Of a stretch of 64,000 nucleotides of DNA, positions 34,993-43,849 are shown one piece after another (within the stretch, counting starts at the first letter, position 1; the number at the start of each line of letters is the position of its first letter). The position numbers and the translations under genes were made by a program. The DNA is from Robiginitomaculum sp. (lineage in GTDB: Bacteria; Pseudomonadota; Alphaproteobacteria; Caulobacterales; Maricaulaceae), in contig JAJFFN010000021.1 of assembly GCA_021776635.1 (NCBI GenBank), positions 1-64,000 of the forward strand, written 5' to 3'. The notes below the pieces were generated by a model. The model made no database searches and was not told the DNA's origin. It saw nothing but the letters and a program-made list of their open reading frames with translations.

Positions 34993-37467
34993 TTAAATTT
35001 TCTGACCAATAGCTACGCCCTGCATATCCATTAATAATAAATCAGTTTTTATGGCTTGTTCAGGGTCAATATATATTATTTCCATTAGTTTTTGTCTATC
35101 TAGCCAGTCGTTGATTTCGCCAACTTGTTCGCCCCGGAGCGATTGGCTAGCATTGCCAATTGCAGATATAAGTAGAGCGTTCAAGACCTTATGCCCGCTA
35201 CATGTCTCAACACGCACCTCGTCTTTTCCTTCTGTTTCATGCTGACCAGTGGCAATGCGTGTTGTTACGAATATATTGCGTAATATATATGATGTATCTG
35301 CTTCACATGCGTCCGAGGGTACAAACCGGCCTTGTCCGCCCGTTGCCCAGTTTTGGGTATGGTGTTGTATTTCATATCCCAAACTTTGTTCAACAGATTT
35401 AATGTCGTCTTCATTTATACGTAGTGGTAAACCTATCGGTGATACTTTTCCGTTTTGTAAATCCAGCAAAACACCGCCGTAAATAGCTTGTTTTATTTTG
35501 CGAGCAAACAAAATTGGTAATGCGCTCTCCCATTCCGATTCTTGCCCCGTAATGAACAAAACCGCCTCATCATATGAAATAGGTACTAATGACCCCGCAA
35601 TAACGACATCGTTTTCATGATGTGGCGCTTGCTCAAACACAGCACGGCTGACTAATTGCGCGGCGCTATCAAGACCAAAGCCTGTTGCGACTAGGCGAGG
35701 CCCTACGGCAATTGCATAACCAATAGATGCGCACTGCACAGTTATGTTGACTTCTGGGCTTTGTTTAGATTCTATGCCTCCGAATAAAGGCTTTAGCCGC
35801 TCTGTAAGTGCGGCCGATCCATAATCTAATCCTATAGTTTTAGAACCAATTTGCAGTTTGCTCTGCCCCGCCCAATTAATCAGCGCCGTTTTGGTTTGGG
35901 ATTTTAGCATAAGAGCGTCTTCGGGTGCGCCTTTGTTAGCGACATGTCGCAAAAGACCTATTTGTGCCCACCCCGATAGTATTTCCCAAACATTCTCATG
36001 TATCTGCCATTTTTCATTGGCGCTAGGTTCTCCGTGCGCGGCAGTGTGGGTGTTAATGAGATCACGAACGATAGTATTTGGGTCTTCTCCGTCTACAATT
36101 TTTAACCAAATCCACCCTGCTATTTGGCTTGGCGTAAACAGGGTGCCTGTTATCTCGAAATAAAGTGCCAACTCGTCCTTCGAAATAATTTCGGTGGTTT
36201 GATTGGGTGTTAACCTCATTGGGGTATGGGCGCGCCCTATTACCTGCTCAGCGCTCAGGACATCCGAATAACGAGGCACCGGGAAAAATGAAAGATACTC
36301 TTCTGCGGATGCCGGGGCTGGAAATAAACACTCGAACTGGCCCGCGCGGGCAAGCTCATTCTTCAAGTTCAAACGATTGGTTTCGGCTCTGCTAAGGTTT
36401 TGCGTACGGGACGAACGGTGGTTAAGCCCAAGTAACGAAACCATGTCTGCAACCATTGCGCTTTTAACCAGTCTTTCCGTAGAACCGCCGTCTTCTGGTT
36501 CTGCACAGACTTCTAATGATGGACTAAGATTACATTCAAGTATCCACGGTTTCAATTGATCATCAACCAAGCAGTCAATGCCAAGCAGTTCATAACAGCC
36601 ATCTGTCTGAGCCGAGTGTTGGATCGGTTGCGTAGAGATGCGTTTTTTCATTTTTTCGCGCACGGCAATGACCGTTAGCGTGACTAAATCTTTGATTTTA
36701 GCGAAAAGCGCATTATCATCATGGTCTTGGCTCCGTAGCCATTTTCGGTATTCAGACAAACTGACAAAAACTACAGGGGCGTCAGAATCTACATTGGTAG
36801 CATTAATATCCGGATTGGTTAAGTGAGCGAATGGATTGTCAGGGTCTTCAATACTATAGGGTTCCGATGCGAGCTTGGCAAAACCCTCATGGTGCATAAA
36901 TACGCGTAAGGGGTCGACAGAGGTTATCAAAACATAAAGCCGCAACACATATTTGCGGTCATTCATAGTATGAGGATTGCCTATATATTCCTGCACCATC
37001 CATTCTACTTCTAACGGTATATCCGCAATATCTGTAATAATTTCAATTCCACGTCCACGGGATGAATTTTTAGGTTTTAAAATCCATTTCCTATCTGGGT
37101 TTTCAAAAGCACACTGCTGCAAATCATGATAATCTTCAGGCATGGAATAAACGCGCGGAAAATAATCCATTCGGTTTTGTTTATCGGTATCAGCGAGGCG
37201 TCTACGCTGTGATGACAATGTATCATAAAGATAGTTTTTAATGGTGAGACCATTATTTCCAGGTATATGATTAATTGTCTTATCTGCATCCAATTGCTTA
37301 AAAACATCAGGGTCTGGCATGCCCGTATACCAGCATGTATCCCAATCTTTATCTCCGCCTTCTTGCCATATTGTTTTATCTAGAGCTGCAACAAAGAATT
37401 CATCTTGAGCTGCATCCCGGTGGCCCGCAAGCCAATAGCGGCGTTTGTCTTGTATGTTGTTTTTCAT
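34993..37467 (-). CDS. TTL-like ligase with PqqD- and HprK-like parts
   Basis: An 824-residue cytoplasmic protein. Residues about 100-345 are a tubulin-tyrosine-ligase-type ATP-grasp domain: WILKPKNSSRGRGI (128-141), MVQEYI (157-162), RKYVLRLYVLITSVDPLRVF (171-190), and GIDCLVDD...KPWILECNLSPSL (296-318) with metal ligands Asp298, Glu311, Asn313. Eukaryotic members ligate Tyr, Glu or Gly to tubulin and other proteins. Residues 416-510 resemble PqqD (IAGWIWLKIVDG...IVRDL), and about 538-700 resemble HPr-kinase-related proteins, with the P-loop degenerate (TGQESEWES). It is divergent from a glutamate-rich cytochrome gene, a possible substrate. The TTL call is firm; the C-terminal calls are tentative. 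Confidence 0.8.
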   Translation of the reverse strand: MKNNIQDKRRYWLAGHRDAAQDEFFVAALDKTIWQEGGDKDWDTCWYTGMPDPDVFKQLDADKTINHIPGNNGLTIKNYLYDTLSSQRRRLADTDKQNRMDYFPRVYSMPEDYHDLQQCAFENPDRKWILKPKNSSRGRGIEIITDIADIPLEVEWMVQEYIGNPHTMNDRKYVLRLYVLITSVDPLRVFMHHEGFAKLASEPYSIEDPDNPFAHLTNPDINATNVDSDAPVVFVSLSEYRKWLRSQDHDDNALFAKIKDLVTLTVIAVREKMKKRISTQPIQHSAQTDGCYELLGIDCLVDDQLKPWILECNLSPSLEVCAEPEDGGSTERLVKSAMVADMVSLLGLNHRSSRTQNLSRAETNRLNLKNELARAGQFECLFPAPASAEEYLSFFPVPRYSDVLSAEQVIGRAHTPMRLTPNQTTEIISKDELALYFEITGTLFTPSQIAGWIWLKIVDGEDPNTIVRDLINTHTAAHGEPSANEKWQIHENVWEILSGWAQIGLLRHVANKGAPEDALMLKSQTKTALINWAGQSKLQIGSKTIGLDYGSAALTERLKPLFGGIESKQSPEVNITVQCASIGYAIAVGPRLVATGFGLDSAAQLVSRAVFEQAPHHENDVVIAGSLVPISYDEAVLFITGQESEWESALPILFARKIKQAIYGGVLLDLQNGKVSPIGLPLRINEDDIKSVEQSLGYEIQHHTQNWATGGQGRFVPSDACEADTSYILRNIFVTTRIATGQHETEGKDEVRVETCSGHKVLNALLISAIGNASQSLRGEQVGEINDWLDRQKLMEIIYIDPEQAIKTDLLLMDMQGVAIGQKI

Positions 37468-37661
37468 TGTTTTCTCTCATGGCAACGCAAAATTATGATG
37501 CTATATTTTATTGTTTATTACTATATATCGACCATTTATTGCTGTACTCACGCAAAAGTGACCTAAACACCTAAGATGTTACCAGACCCTCTCTTACATG
37601 CTCAATCTAGTTCACTTATAGTTTAAAACAAGCAATAGAAAACTTTGTCGGGAGATTAACA
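37468..37661. promoter_or_regulatory. Divergent region between TTL and cytochrome genes
   Basis: 194 bp holding the outward promoters of the two divergent genes. AT-rich; I could not single out one convincing -35/-10 pair. The shared region makes co-regulation of the ligase and the Glu-rich cytochrome plausible. Confidence 0.4.
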
Positions 37662-38666
37662 ATGAAAAGCAGTGCGAAAAATCGTGAGAAATTACTAAAA
37701 AACCTATCGAAAGGCATTCTTTTATCTACTCCTTTATTGGTAGCGGGTCTTGGAACCGCTCAGTCAGCTGCCGTTGTAGGCGCATGCCCTTCTGGATCAA
37801 TACGTGATGTAGAGGGCTATTGCATGGTGAATTCCAGCGCTAGCATTACAAACAAAGCTACTTACCAAACAGCGAACTATGTTGCCAAGCAAGAAGCCTA
37901 TGAGGCTCGAGGTCAAGCTGAGGCCATGCCTGAAGTCAAAACCTACAAAGCGAAGGCTGAGGCAGCACCCGAGGCTGTCGCAGCAAAATCAGAAGCCAAG
38001 GCAAAAGGTGAAGCAGAAGCTGCTAGTGCAGAAGCTAAACCAGAGGCTGAAGCTAAGCCAGAAGCAGAAGCTAAACCAGAAGCAGAAGCTAAACCAGAGG
38101 CTGAAGCTAAACCAGAAGCAGAAGCTAAACCAGAAGCAGAAGCTAAACCAGAGGCAGAAGCTAAAGGTGAAGGTGAAGCAGAAGCAAAAGGCGAAGCAGA
38201 GGGTGAAGGCGAAGCTGAAGCTGAAGGTGATGCGTCTAATGTTGTACGCCCTAGGGGCGCGAAACGCAATAAAGGCGGATTGTCAAAAGTAGCCCTCGTT
38301 GCTAAAGGTCGTGACCTTTATGATGATGCGTCATTGTCGACCAATGGCCTTAGTTGCAATAGTTGCCATACAGATCTTGAAGGATATAACGAAACTTTCA
38401 AGAAACGGTATTCACATTATGTAGCCATGGGTAAGGACATCTATGGCCTGAAAAAAGTCAATGCCGAAACAATGGTTCAAATTTGTATGGAACAACCAAT
38501 GGAAGCAAGCCCGCTACCATGGGATTCTGCAGATCTTACTGCACTAACAGCCTATGTGTCTGTTTTGCGAAAAGAGTACAAAGCAGAAGTCGCAAGCGAA
38601 GCTAGAGGTGAAGGCGAAGCTAGAGGAGAGGGTGAAGCTGAAGCTGAAGCTGAAGGTCGTAAATAG
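37662..38666 (+). CDS. Exported cytochrome c with Glu-rich repeat region
   Basis: A 334-residue protein. A signal peptide (about residues 1-38) is followed by a short segment with two Cys (ACPSG...GYCMV) and then about 130 residues of low complexity: Ala/Glu/Lys with seven perfect AEAKPE units at about 125-168, then a Gly/Glu run. A class I-like cytochrome c domain follows with haem motif CNSCH at 232-236 and a likely Met ligand in ICMEQPMEASPLP. A second Glu/Gly/Arg-rich tail ends the protein. Probably periplasmic and redox-active. Ribosome site GGGAG. The 18-bp DNA repeat encodes the AEAKPE array. Confidence 0.8.
   Translation: MKSSAKNREKLLKNLSKGILLSTPLLVAGLGTAQSAAVVGACPSGSIRDVEGYCMVNSSASITNKATYQTANYVAKQEAYEARGQAEAMPEVKTYKAKAEAAPEAVAAKSEAKAKGEAEAASAEAKPEAEAKPEAEAKPEAEAKPEAEAKPEAEAKPEAEAKPEAEAKGEGEAEAKGEAEGEGEAEAEGDASNVVRPRGAKRNKGGLSKVALVAKGRDLYDDASLSTNGLSCNSCHTDLEGYNETFKKRYSHYVAMGKDIYGLKKVNAETMVQICMEQPMEASPLPWDSADLTALTAYVSVLRKEYKAEVASEARGEGEARGEGEAEAEAEGRK
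38033..38165 (+). repeat. 18-bp tandem repeat (AEAKPE coding)
   Basis: About seven in-frame copies of an 18-bp unit close to GCTAAACCAGAAGCAGAA, differing only at a few third positions. Copy number could vary by slippage without breaking the frame. Confidence 0.85.
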
Positions 38667-38711
38667 CTGTTAGCGTACATAATTTATGACAGTAATAGGA
38701 ATACTTACATT

Positions 38712-38745
38712 GACCAGCGATGTTAATTTCGCTGGTCTTTTGTTT
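38712..38745 (+). terminator. Rho-independent terminator
   Basis: Nine-base perfect arms (GACCAGCGA/TCGCTGGTC) around an eight-base loop, then TTTTGTTT. Ends the Glu-rich cytochrome transcript, so the next cytochrome gene needs its own promoter. Confidence 0.85.
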
Positions 38746-38791
38746 GTGGTAAAAGAGACTAGCAATAGTGTAAATATATAAAGGTGATTTT

Positions 38792-39679
38792 ATGAGCATG
38801 AAACAAATCGTCCACTCTGCAGCGCTAACGTGTTCAATCGGCTTGGGCCTTGTCACTGTGCAGGCATGCGCAGACAAATCTTCCAAAAATTCAATACAGG
38901 CGGAGTCTACAACCAACGAGATAGAAAATACAGCAAGAATTCAACAAGATGAAAACCAAAAAATTGCTGAACAAACTGCAAAAGAAGCTGCAGATAAACT
39001 TGCTGCGGAACAAGCTCTTGCTGAAAAGGCGGTCAAAGAAGTTGCAGTAAAAGAAGCTGCAATTCAACGTGCCGCTGCTGAAAAAGCCGCAGAGCTGGCC
39101 ATTACCAAAGCCGCAGAAAAAGAACGTGCCGCGACCAATCTCGCGGATGAAAAAGCTGCCAAATTGGTTGCTGCAAAAGCTAAAAAGGACGCAGAAGCTA
39201 AAATAGTGGCTGAGTCTGCCGCCAAAAAAATAGCTACCAAAAAATTAGCTGAAGAGCAAGCCGCTGAAACGGCACGTCTGGCCGCTATCGAAGCTGCTAA
39301 AAATAAGGCCGCAATTACACCTCCTCCAGCACCAATTCTTGCGGCTGCACAAAATACGGTCGGTAACCCTGAAGCTGGTGCATTGGTCTTCAAAAAGTGC
39401 CGTGCATGCCATTCCAATGTAGAAGGCAAGAAAAAAGTAGGGCCCAGTCTTTTCGGCGTTGTAGGGCGCACCCCTGGCACATTAGAAGGCTACAAATACA
39501 GCACTGCTATGAAAAATTTTGGCGCGGGCGGGGCTGTCTGGGATGCACAAACCTTAAGTGAATATCTCACATCTCCACGCACTATGCTGCCAAAGGTCAA
39601 AATGATTTTTCCTGGTCTTAAAGAACAACAAGACCGGTTAGACATTATTTCTTATTTAGATACTTTGAACGTCAACTAA
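38792..39679 (+). CDS. Cytochrome c lipoprotein with TolA-like helix
   Basis: A 295-residue protein. The N-terminal signal has a plausible lipobox (VTVQAC, Cys near residue 27), suggesting a lipoprotein. Residues about 45-180 are an uninterrupted Ala/Lys/Glu helix like the middle of TolA, long enough to span much of the periplasm. After a Pro-rich hinge comes a class I cytochrome c: CRACH at 203-207, GPSLFGVVGRTPG and the Met ligand in PKVKMIFPGL. It may pass electrons between membrane complexes (inference). Ribosome site AAGGTGA. The protease gene begins three bases after its stop. Confidence 0.82.
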   Translation: MSMKQIVHSAALTCSIGLGLVTVQACADKSSKNSIQAESTTNEIENTARIQQDENQKIAEQTAKEAADKLAAEQALAEKAVKEVAVKEAAIQRAAAEKAAELAITKAAEKERAATNLADEKAAKLVAAKAKKDAEAKIVAESAAKKIATKKLAEEQAAETARLAAIEAAKNKAAITPPPAPILAAAQNTVGNPEAGALVFKKCRACHSNVEGKKKVGPSLFGVVGRTPGTLEGYKYSTAMKNFGAGGAVWDAQTLSEYLTSPRTMLPKVKMIFPGLKEQQDRLDIISYLDTLNVN

Positions 39680-39682
39680 AAT

Positions 39683-40813
39683 ATGGCTAAATGGATTTTG
39701 CCTGTTGTGGTGTTTTTATTTGTCTTCGTCTCTACAGCAGTTGCGCAATCTGTTCCGATTTTAATAGAAAGTGGTTTGGAGCAGGGTCAAGGGCTGTTGT
39801 TCCGTTCAGATACCAATACGTGCTACGGAATTACTGTGGCTCATGCCGTTGGAGATAGTTCTAAAATAGCTATTTCTGACAATTCTGGTAACCGCAGTAT
39901 CGCTAGCATTGTATCAATGGATAATAAAAAAGACATTGCTCTCTTCAAGTTCAATGAAGTTTATCCGAACAATAATAATATTATGTGGAATTCTAAAAAA
40001 AGTGAGAAGAGATGTAATTCAGAATTTCGCCAAAATGATATGCTTCACAACGAGAGAGCGGCGCGACTCCTAATTGGTAGAAGGTTTTTTGGAACGCGAA
40101 CAGTCGCTCGAGCTGGTGGTTTTGAGCTTGTAAGGTTAACACTTATCCGTGTTGAAAAAGAGAGACTGGTTTTTACAATTAAGGACGTTGATGTGATACA
40201 GTCCGATAGTGGTATGGCAATTTGGAGTCTAAAGAAAGGCGTAAATGCTAAAAGTTATGAGCATCTACTGAAAAATTCAAAATTAGTTGGCTTTACTCTT
40301 GGGGTGTCTGCTGAGGGTGTTGAAGCTATTCCAGCTTACATCGTGTCTAGCTATATATATAATACATTGAATCCGATAGAAATCGAAAAAATGATTGTTG
40401 AAGATCAAAGAAATTTAATATCCCACATTAAATTGGGCTCGAATGCATGGGGATTTATGCACCCTAGTAAGAAGCCGAGGAAGAAAGAGGCACGGTTTCA
40501 TATTAATGATAAAATGAACAGTTTTTCAATTCAATATGATCTTGGAGGTCGAGATCAAATTTTTGACGGATTAACATTTAATTTTCCAGGAAGGCATGCA
40601 TCTAATTTTAATATTTATTTAAGCCAAAATAGACCTCGTGATAGCACCAAGTGGGAAATGATAAAATGTCAGCGCACAGATAAGTCCTTTCATACAAAGA
40701 AGTGGTATAATTGCCTTACTTCTGAAAAAAGAATAGTACGTGGAATATGGATTGACGTGAATGGACCGCCAAAAACAGTAACTAACCTTAAAATAAAGCT
40801 TAAAGAATTGTAA
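39683..40813 (+). CDS. Exported trypsin-like serine protease
   Basis: A 376-residue protein with a signal peptide (cleavage near AVAQS, residue 21-22). A chymotrypsin-fold triad is visible: His54 in ITVAHAVGD, Asp84 in KKDIALFKF and Ser176 in QSDSGMAIW. The C-terminal 150 residues (from about 225) have no recognised domain and look beta-rich, perhaps a binding module. It is coupled to the cytochrome lipoprotein gene (3-bp gap) and is clearly AT-richer than the core genes. It might process the neighbouring exported proteins. Confidence 0.78.
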   Translation: MAKWILPVVVFLFVFVSTAVAQSVPILIESGLEQGQGLLFRSDTNTCYGITVAHAVGDSSKIAISDNSGNRSIASIVSMDNKKDIALFKFNEVYPNNNNIMWNSKKSEKRCNSEFRQNDMLHNERAARLLIGRRFFGTRTVARAGGFELVRLTLIRVEKERLVFTIKDVDVIQSDSGMAIWSLKKGVNAKSYEHLLKNSKLVGFTLGVSAEGVEAIPAYIVSSYIYNTLNPIEIEKMIVEDQRNLISHIKLGSNAWGFMHPSKKPRKKEARFHINDKMNSFSIQYDLGGRDQIFDGLTFNFPGRHASNFNIYLSQNRPRDSTKWEMIKCQRTDKSFHTKKWYNCLTSEKRIVRGIWIDVNGPPKTVTNLKIKLKEL

Positions 40814-40891
40814 TTTCATTTTTAATTTTACTTAACATAATCTAAATGAAGATTAACTTCCTAATATAAGGTAACGAACTGGAGCCGCAAT

Positions 40892-41596
40892 ATGAAAAAA
40901 TATATGATCTCTATTCTTATTACCGGATCAATTTTTATGGTCGCAAGTGCAGCTGAAATAGGCGTAATGACAGGAAATATTAATGAACAATACTCAGATT
41001 TTGTTCGTGTGAGTGGTAGGCTGGTTGTTGGACTAAAGTTTCAAGATGTAAATTTTGATAACCAAATGGTAGATTTACCTGAAACTACAATCTTATTGCC
41101 AAAAAACCATTCAAAAAAAGTATGCTTTCACGCGATATCAAAGGACGGATTTTATGTTGCAAATGGAATCTTAGAAACCTCAACTAATAAAGGGGGGCAA
41201 TATTATTTCCAGCGAAAACAAGGATGGATTCTCAACAAAAAAACTAGCAATTATACCAATAAAGATTTTGCTACAAAAGCGTCTATAGGGAATACGTGTA
41301 ATGTGAACAGAAAAGCGCCAATTGTCCCTATCTTGGTTGGCGATCCATCTAGCAGGTTAGTTGTTGCAATTAATACGCAAAGGGCATTGAAATTTTCCGC
41401 GAGCTTGAATGTTGCTACGCTTGCTACACTTCAAGGCGACTGCCGGAAACTAAATTATTCACCGAGTAGAGCATTTGATTCAGAGTGCACGTTTGAAATT
41501 CCTGAGAGTGTTGTCGGTATGGCCGAAATAATTATTCGGCGTGTCCCTAAACGTGGGCCTATTCGGGAAGATGCAACCGCGATAATTCTACGATAG
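40892..41596 (+). CDS. Exported hypothetical protein
   Basis: A 234-residue protein with a signal peptide (MKKYMISILITGSIFMVASA). The mature part is probably beta-rich and has four Cys spread over it, perhaps two disulfides. No family recognised. It lies between the trypsin-like protease and a membrane protein on the same strand and shares their low GC, so the three probably came together and act together in the envelope. Confidence 0.6.
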   Translation: MKKYMISILITGSIFMVASAAEIGVMTGNINEQYSDFVRVSGRLVVGLKFQDVNFDNQMVDLPETTILLPKNHSKKVCFHAISKDGFYVANGILETSTNKGGQYYFQRKQGWILNKKTSNYTNKDFATKASIGNTCNVNRKAPIVPILVGDPSSRLVVAINTQRALKFSASLNVATLATLQGDCRKLNYSPSRAFDSECTFEIPESVVGMAEIIIRRVPKRGPIREDATAIILR

Positions 41597-41608
41597 TTGG
41601 TACAAAAA

Positions 41609-42607
41609 ATGCTGAAATCAATTTTCAAGAGAATATGGATGTTTGTACGTCAGAATAAATTTCTTTCGCTAACCTCACTTCTCTTCATCGTCCTTTTGTT
41701 TTTACCTGCTCCGTCAACCTTATTGACATTGAAAGCTGAAACCGAAATAGCTATTGTGAAAATAGCGAATGCTGAAACCGCGTCATTCTATATTCCGAAA
41801 GGTTCTATTGAACTATTGGGGGACGTAGATGACGCGAATGGTATTTCAACGACGCCCACATGCATCGAGAAGCCAATCTGGGTTGATCCTAAGCAAGGCG
41901 CTAAAATCATTTATCTAAAGCCTCCGTATGATAACCTAACTATTATTGTTGAAGGGCCTGCTAATTTAGGGATTAATGGCGCCTCTGTGCAAATAAAAAA
42001 TGATGGTATACTACGTGCTAATATAGGTGCCTCAAATAAATGCGGCTATCCCCCCCACCTGCGCTTGCCTGTTAATGGTCTTTTAGAAATTGGAGAAGAA
42101 CCATCAAATATTGTTGAGCCTGATTATATCCCTTTAATGATGCGTGATGCTAAGCTCTTAGTTTTTGGGAGGTCAGTGAGAAGGCTATTTTTCATTCCTC
42201 TTAATTTTGGACCATTTGAAGCAGATGCATTTTATTTGGCCGACGAATTTTCTTTGCCGCCATATTCAAGAATAGGTGAAACAAAACGGAAAGTGAGAGG
42301 TCATATGCAATCCGCTTTTTGGTGGGGTTATGCTGACGTTAGTTTTTCAAATAATAATAGTCCAATTGCCATAAGTGCATCTGTCAATGCTGACGAAGTT
42401 TATATTCACAACCTTTCTTTAAATGAAATCAAGTCAAGAGGAATGCGGATTCCAAAAGAGGATCGTATTTCTTTGTCTTTTTCTGGGCGAATATTTGGAG
42501 ATCCAAATTTGCGTATACTATATAGTTTTTTAATTTTTATGCTTATATTCAAACAATCATTTAAATTTAAATCAAGGCAAAAGAAAAATATTAAGCCGAT
42601 TAATTAA
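41609..42607 (+). CDS. Bitopic membrane protein, unknown
   Basis: A 332-residue protein with an N-terminal membrane segment (about residues 19-37) and a C-terminal one (about 298-315) followed by a basic tail, so a large beta-rich domain of about 250 residues probably faces the periplasm. No family recognised. I start it at the ATG at 41609, 12 bases after the preceding stop; a TTG at 41597 abuts that stop. Third member of the AT-rich trio. Confidence 0.55.
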   Translation: MLKSIFKRIWMFVRQNKFLSLTSLLFIVLLFLPAPSTLLTLKAETEIAIVKIANAETASFYIPKGSIELLGDVDDANGISTTPTCIEKPIWVDPKQGAKIIYLKPPYDNLTIIVEGPANLGINGASVQIKNDGILRANIGASNKCGYPPHLRLPVNGLLEIGEEPSNIVEPDYIPLMMRDAKLLVFGRSVRRLFFIPLNFGPFEADAFYLADEFSLPPYSRIGETKRKVRGHMQSAFWWGYADVSFSNNNSPIAISASVNADEVYIHNLSLNEIKSRGMRIPKEDRISLSFSGRIFGDPNLRILYSFLIFMLIFKQSFKFKSRQKKNIKPIN

Positions 42608-43243
42608 ACGGTATGTGTATTTAAATTACTTTACCGCCACAATATTTGGTCAGTTTTTTAAGTGTCATAGAGTTTTTGTCGCTCTTTAATTGTAATGTTG
42701 GGATTGCAAGTTTTATGAAACCCGTTTGGCATAAACCGTGCGGTTCTAGAGCGATTTCGAATAGCAATGAAGCATGTTCAGTCATTATATGACTTTCCTC
42801 TACTGATACGAGAAAGCAAGAGAATTGTTTATGACTATTATGAGCAAATTTACGTTCCAAAGTTGTTTTCATGGTGCGTTCTGGCTCAACATGTAGCGAG
42901 GCTGTCCGACACTTCAAGCTTGGTGTCATATCCGTTATCCACTTCTTCCGACAGGCTGAGGAATTGGGGCATTTTAGGCCACAAACACCCAAGCGGTTTT
43001 CCAAACTTGACCCTTTTTTTACGGGATTTTATGGGCTGGATTTCTGTTCGGTCTGATCTGACTTTGCATGAGATGTAGACCGTTGCTCTTAGAGCATCTT
43101 GATATGTGTGTCGCTATCTGCATGCTCAAAATTGGCTTCATAAAAAACGGCACACACGGTGGAGCAGGAACAAAGAGATGTAAAGTTAAAACGCAGGACT
43201 TTGCGTCATTAAGCGCCTTGTTAAAACACCAAACTTTTGAAGC
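42608..43243. other. 636-bp gap, no confident gene
   Basis: This lies between the AT-rich trio and the end of the his operon. Overlapping open frames exist on both strands (for example 42621-43004 minus, 127 codons), but none has a good ribosome site or protein-like pattern, and the two strands are open over the same part. It may be the decayed end of the accessory region. No tRNA or strong terminator is seen. Confidence 0.4.
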
Positions 43244-43849
43244 CTAAGAACGATTTTTTAATTCTTGGACAACGTCTATAAGTGATAGATTTTTCGCGGC
43301 TATTAAGATCATTAAATGGTAGAGTAAGTCGGCGGCTTCGGCGGTAAATTCTCTATCCGTTTCAGCTATTGCGGCAATGACTGTTTCGACACCCTCCTCG
43401 CCAACCTTTTGTGCACATTTGTTCAACGGGCCTTGCAATAATTTGGCCGTGTAGGAGTTTTCAGGGTTAGATGTTTTGCGCCCTTCAATAAGCGCAGCAA
43501 GTTCAACCAGCCAAGCAAGACCCGCAGGCCCTTGCTTGTTATTTTCTTGGTCATTAAAACATGAGACTGTACCCAGATGGCATGTGGGACCCGCAGAACG
43601 AGCACGTACGAGCAATGTATCGTTGTCACAATCAGCCGTAATCTCAACTAGCATTAGCGTATTTCCAGACGTTTCCCCCTTGCGCCAGAGACAGTTACGA
43701 GACCGACTATAAAAAGTGACATATCCGCTATTTTGCGTAGCCTGCAATGCCTCATCATTCATATAACCTAGCATAAGCACCTGCAATGTGTCTGCATTTT
43801 GAATAATGGCGGGCACAAGGCCATCTCCTTTTTGAAAATCTATTTTCAT
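43244..43849 (-). CDS. hisI: Bifunctional HisIE
   Basis: 201 residues combining phosphoribosyl-AMP cyclohydrolase (about 1-110: [28 protein letters not shown], metal-binding Cys/Asp in DCDNDTLLV and CHLGTVSCF) with phosphoribosyl-ATP pyrophosphohydrolase (about 115-201: [13 protein letters not shown]). Steps 2 and 3 of histidine synthesis. Fused HisIE is common in gammaproteobacteria and Bacteroidetes, whereas alphaproteobacteria mostly have separate hisI and hisE. Last gene of the operon; overlaps hisF by four bases. Confidence 0.95.
   Translation of the reverse strand: MKIDFQKGDGLVPAIIQNADTLQVLMLGYMNDEALQATQNSGYVTFYSRSRNCLWRKGETSGNTLMLVEITADCDNDTLLVRARSAGPTCHLGTVSCFNDQENNKQGPAGLAWLVELAALIEGRKTSNPENSYTAKLLQGPLNKCAQKVGEEGVETVIAAIAETDREFTAEAADLLYHLMILIAAKNLSLIDVVQELKNRS

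Noticed and set aside
37879..38292. Long open frames on both strands over the AEAKPE repeat
   Set aside because: Open frames are a trivial result of the 18-bp periodic sequence; only the frame with signal peptide and haem motif is real.
42621..43004. 127-codon minus-strand frame as a gene
   Set aside because: No ribosome site, no recognisable pattern, and the opposite strand is open over the same bases.
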